Of a DNA stretch of 32,612 bases, positions 30,901 to 32,612 are shown one piece after another; position 1 is the stretch's first letter; each line of letters begins with the position of its first letter. Position numbers and translations under genes: made by a program. Source of the DNA: Patescibacteria group bacterium (GTDB taxonomy: Bacteria > Patescibacteriota > Patescibacteriia > Magasanikbacterales > GWA2-37-8); assembly GCA_028705565.1 (NCBI GenBank), contig JAQWDH010000009.1:1-32612 (forward strand), in the 5' to 3' direction. A model generated the notes under the pieces. The model was not told where the DNA came from and searched no databases. It worked only from the letters and a program-made list of their open reading frames with translations.

Positions 30901-32612
30901 ACGGAGAAGATCAGCTCACTTCAATAACTCCAAACATTGTTTCTTTTGAAACAGACGGCGTTAATCTTGTAAATTCAACTATTTGGAAGGGCAAGGAGTA
31001 TGGCAAATTTAATTCCGGTATGATTGACAATGGAAAATATGAATATTGGGAGTGGCAAGGTTTTGTGGAAAATACCGAATGCAGTATAAATAATATTTCA
31101 GACCCAATCTTTAATTTGTTTCCAAATTTATACAAACAACCAAAATGGAATACCCAGGGAGCAACCGCGAACCAGGGATTGCTTGATTTAAGCAACGGAG
31201 ATGGAGGTATGTATTACAATGGCGCTGATTCCGAAGGAAGTTGCAGCGGTTTAGGAATAAGGGCGGTTTTTGACAAAGATAATTATTTTAAGGGTTTTTG
31301 GATGTTTATGCACCACAACGCGGAAGGCGCGGGACACGAGGGATTTTTCTTTGTAATTCATTTTACAAATGGCAGATGCAAAGTGATGGCTCAAGTGTCG
31401 CAAAAAAGCAACAGCGCGTTTTCTTTGGACACAAAACCGATAACATGGCAGATGCGATTGGATGAATTAAAGATTAATCCCGTAAAAATACAAGAAGAAA
31501 AATTTCGTGTCAACCGTAAAAAGAATTTTAATTTTATTGAATACGGTTTGACCAGCTCGCTTGTTAATCTGCCAAAAAATTTAACAGTTCCAATTTGGGT
31601 TGATCCGTTTAATCCGAATGAAGCGGCTTTGGATTTAAGTCAAAAACCAGCCGGTGTTTACAAGGGTGGTATTCCGATGGCAGTATTTACTAATTCAAAC
31701 GCCGCTCCGAGCACCCTTGATACCGCAGGAAATTGCGGCGGCGATGATACGCATCCAGTCGGTTGTTTATTGGAAGAAATGTTTGCCAAGATTTATAAAA
31801 TATGGACTTGGAATTCAAGCGAAAAAAAATACGATGAAAATTTAAATTCAGTAAACGATGCCGCCGCGTTGCGCAGAAATTCCATCCCTCAAATCGCCGC
31901 GCCGGATTTCAGTTCCTGTATCAATAAAAGCGCGGGTTCCGGATGTAGAATAGCTAAAAAAAGCGCTTTCGCGGTGAATGATAAATATAACGAAGATGTT
32001 TATTTATCAAGCGGAAATTCGGCGTTCGTTCGCTTTTACGCTTGGGCCGACCCGATGCAAATGCCGTTAAGGCGAATCAAGATTGATTTTGACAATGGCA
32101 GTTTTCCATTCCAAAGCCAGAATGACGCGCAAAGCAATTATAAACCGCGTTGCGACGCGCCGAATGGAAAATTTTGTTCAGCTGATAATAAAATTCCTTG
32201 CGCCACTAACGCGGAATGTATAAATTTATCAACTCCGGCGAGGGGATGTTCATCAGAAGACGCGACACATCCACAATCAAATTTCGGCAACACCACGGAA
32301 ACTGGTTGCGTGCCGGATTATTTTGAAGTGAGCACGAATTATGTCTGTGATTTGGAAGGGTATGCGAACATAGATGATGTTCCGGCGGCAAAAAGATACG
32401 GAAGTCCGGAAGGCGGCCATATAGCGGTAATGAAAACAACTGTGTCAGAGAACTATCAAATCGCGCTTACTCCTAAAGCCCGCGCTCTCGGACTTTCAGA
32501 CGGCTCGCTCGTCTGCGCTTTCAAACCAAAAGTGCAGGTAATGGACAATTGGGGCTGGTGCAGTGGGAATTGCGGTGGAGCGGAGGGGTGTTATAAAGAA
32601 TTTATTGATAGT
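24924..32612 (+). CDS. Giant Cys-rich exported protein, 5' part (truncated by window end)
   Basis: An uninterrupted frame from the ATG at 24924 to the last base: 2,563 codons and no stop. The N-terminus is a signal peptide (basic start, hydrophobic core, RPAQA cut at about 33), so the rest is exported. Residues about 35-400 are mostly helical and Cys-poor. From about 26.0 kb on, short Cys motifs recur, typically C-x5-GC-x-x-[F/Y/L], e.g. CSSGSAGCSAF, CSSEEEGCAAF, CREDAIGCVGL, CQSEAVGCRAY, CSIEADGCSKF. At 27.9-28.3 kb a jelly-roll, carbohydrate-binding-like domain is visible (YENDFEITG ... YLDNLRLTEI). KDNNGDGNKDG near 29.87 kb is a TSP3-like calcium loop. Many disulfides are likely. No catalytic motif seen. 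Probably a surface adhesin, fibre or part of a secretion apparatus. Confidence 0.85.
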   Translation, partial: MSKIKKTGLGFMIAIFAFFSMFGSLFFSIRPAQAQLPVTITTSLPDTVKDLKDILMSFLKGALLNAVIQAVSYATDKIAYEGAVWMASGGKGQSPMAHTESFGDFMANVGDEAFGVALEELGEPYGLNLCEVPDPQIDLTLRLGIGLNARAGTAQAQQIPNCSWSQFRENWSSAIDTWRSQYGSQDALLNQLNDSISVDQSDVGIYLGALARINDRVVAEREGEAAQRTEDSGFKAQVKQISDTILTPGNMIMAEAQANLPSAQQDKSAENFDAQLAAAGDNAFMIIPTMLATFLNTLTSQMITNYTEKGMFPFGIGTEEGGGSDVASEYGSISSVSGRRAAEKIFSDLLTTKVSAVERYNILPELTNCPDTPGIYNCVADESLAQAAQESTTGKPITIKEAIEKDWLHGNWKLISPNREADNINKTCYQSSYCYANIKVLRQLRLLPLGFEIAALNSDPDNPWTLKQVVDGFSDCSYIKDSQGNIAGINNDPVNKPFCHLIDPNWVIKISPVRCNAMVYGSTPMADGLSIRKEECVDMPSCVGFNTDGSCYAYGYCAREKNVWRFDADKCEPEYASCRVFKDEGGNQLAYLYRTLDTSYCSQDTENCAAYSLYKKNGKWAEPDSNFINQQIHFNKKVSASCSSGSAGCSAFKIASADSSLYLKKAPDYLKCYDADTATEKIDWPQTQADLTKMKLSEECGEYAKACIKDELGCNWYTSVLNPSLKIPGKFTPAAVEENQIVWNDQCDAKCSGYAAYREMPSNYSNGLNTAYIVPSTGQSCSSEEEGCAAFTNLETTESGLEKSEYYSYLRPCIKPDANKQQTFYTYEGSVVGGYQLKVFILEKDEQGGPKYFYRAADDINLYTTMCSEDLYKKGLASLDCRQFNDAQGNVFYKLLSKTIAVSEKCVSYRLNSTELYAVAAADATACSNMNGVWRNNECKVCFQNGEYRDEFCFYSGLPQGVANNAGESKGCSSAVDTCRAYKGNAGNNIKLIYENDFEITGEAVNNWSAKTGQISLSPEATRVGGHSLSYVNQNADSVSLNNLSLKAGKSYDLTFWAKAGAGKITVSLNSGVFGVVTPGDTWQYYHLGPVELTGADSGANLSFALEKGGRIYLDNLRLTEITDYIYLVKKSLVVDPVCDSDADDGLPGEALGCSEYKTADNNSIFLTNFSYLCREDAIGCVGLVDTYNTPSDAKPRAYNVWLAGESGSTPEITIGGKIFSCHISVGENGCYTNIFGYIKEQIETAGGLFNASSVYISADTSVNSPIYLVAIKEATCNQADLGCSKAGLKKSTQAGYQYEDVLIKNDPATYEQTLCQSEAVGCRAYSSAQGTYYFKAPEMTGQKVCSYKKDVTVNGVKTSGWFWKNTGICSNNSTRYCSENGDCATGGTCQGIGDQPCYPNYLLAGGNYGIWSFGDKAEYKNFVGECSIEADGCSKFVDHSDNDTAYYFLENNKFKNKQSECRGEASQSYGCILLDKTDSPNKSWSTAATYLASARKSYDLVAPESNENNDANVIIKVTKDRECGEWLYCNQVRPVKNPETGEVANKCYGLGVCEKSQPGEGSSQCAKDITSNWEGKNQILTENVYRGRDVSWRGMDYSGYSLFNQFQPADLNTVVYSEGGKEYSILAIYKNETCSGADDGKNCGKDNNGDGNKDGICSKKMCYYPVSGITPGGAQGLVKDKLVETSVCRGYPEKDSPYPSSILSSDGRFKTGFDKVNLCNGGDCDCSYLKKSYGSNDEKSMYYESADLAGDRVCSGGKYNDVFCSEDGTTTAEEGYVTKENCQNEGGSCLSAHRQSYLTGWQGYCLERDMRRKINGDPKQNSCLTWLPLDAGSGIKDIFYENTSAGYLANNNQDRYVCLYNESPLDKNYSKVFVDMNGSSEGGMVNAFVDVGSNYNQYGDLLDEDNYVRGVDPKLQIIMDSGKFGVNFTSLAKAVINKSYIMSDENLRSNENSRLYREWFIPLGRDYVIPGNNGNEDFIKKEEIKRIDVYFDGEDQLTSITPNIVSFETDGVNLVNSTIWKGKEYGKFNSGMIDNGKYEYWEWQGFVENTECSINNISDPIFNLFPNLYKQPKWNTQGATANQGLLDLSNGDGGMYYNGADSEGSCSGLGIRAVFDKDNYFKGFWMFMHHNAEGAGHEGFFFVIHFTNGRCKVMAQVSQKSNSAFSLDTKPITWQMRLDELKINPVKIQEEKFRVNRKKNFNFIEYGLTSSLVNLPKNLTVPIWVDPFNPNEAALDLSQKPAGVYKGGIPMAVFTNSNAAPSTLDTAGNCGGDDTHPVGCLLEEMFAKIYKIWTWNSSEKKYDENLNSVNDAAALRRNSIPQIAAPDFSSCINKSAGSGCRIAKKSAFAVNDKYNEDVYLSSGNSAFVRFYAWADPMQMPLRRIKIDFDNGSFPFQSQNDAQSNYKPRCDAPNGKFCSADNKIPCATNAECINLSTPARGCSSEDATHPQSNFGNTTETGCVPDYFEVSTNYVCDLEGYANIDDVPAAKRYGSPEGGHIAVMKTTVSENYQIALTPKARALGLSDGSLVCAFKPKVQVMDNWGWCSGNCGGAEGCYKEFIDS

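Overview
The window reads as a chromosomal piece of a Candidate Phyla Radiation (Patescibacteria) bacterium, most likely of the Parcubacteria side. This is an inference from gene content: a UMP kinase of archaeal-like type, a nucleoside diphosphate kinase with CPR-style insertions, a winged-helix/nucleotidyltransferase-like protein, a TSP3-repeat membrane protein beside a giant Cys-rich exported protein, mostly weak Shine-Dalgarno sites, and many small palindromic repeats. A release factor 2 gene and ordinary TGA stops mean UGA is a stop codon, unlike in Gracilibacteria/Absconditabacteria.

Layout. 1-5.8 kb: valS-tyrS-argS, a tight run of three aminoacyl-tRNA synthetase genes; argS carries an in-frame tandem repeat insertion. 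5.8-8.9 kb: bactofilin, a diacylglycerol-kinase-like protein, tRNA-Leu(GAG), small membrane proteins, a methyltransferase and YraN. 8.9-9.9 kb: ndk, then an extended -10 promoter, a highly structured non-coding RNA of about 165 nt with its own terminator, then tRNA-Pro(GGG). 9.97-11.5 kb: a Cas4-like PD-(D/E)XK nuclease, a small SET protein and ArfB. 11.5-13.6 kb: an accessory island with palindromic repeats bracketing small ORFs, an exported HExxH protein and an exported YkuD L,D-transpeptidase, the last two with unusually strong Shine-Dalgarno sites. 13.7-16.7 kb: rpmB (bL28) on the minus strand, then a site-2-protease-like gene, a small basic protein, pyrH, and rplJ-rplL behind an L10 leader. 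16.7-19.1 kb: a minus-strand PP2C-like/membrane/beta-propeller protein. 19.2-24.2 kb: a wHTH protein, a small export-family membrane protein, prfB, tsaC, a DUF4015 glycoside-hydrolase-like protein and rsmA. 24.2-32.6 kb: a promoter, the TSP3 protein, and the first 2,563 codons of a giant Cys-rich exported protein that runs off the window.

Most genes serve translation: three tRNA synthetases, two tRNAs, uL10, bL12, bL28, RF2, ArfB, TsaC and RsmA. The most novel signals are the structured RNA at 9.55-9.72 kb, the giant Cys-repeat protein with its TSP3 partner, and the inverted-repeat-bounded module at 11.6-12.0 kb. All pairings, spacings and motifs were found by reading; no similarity search or folding program was run.
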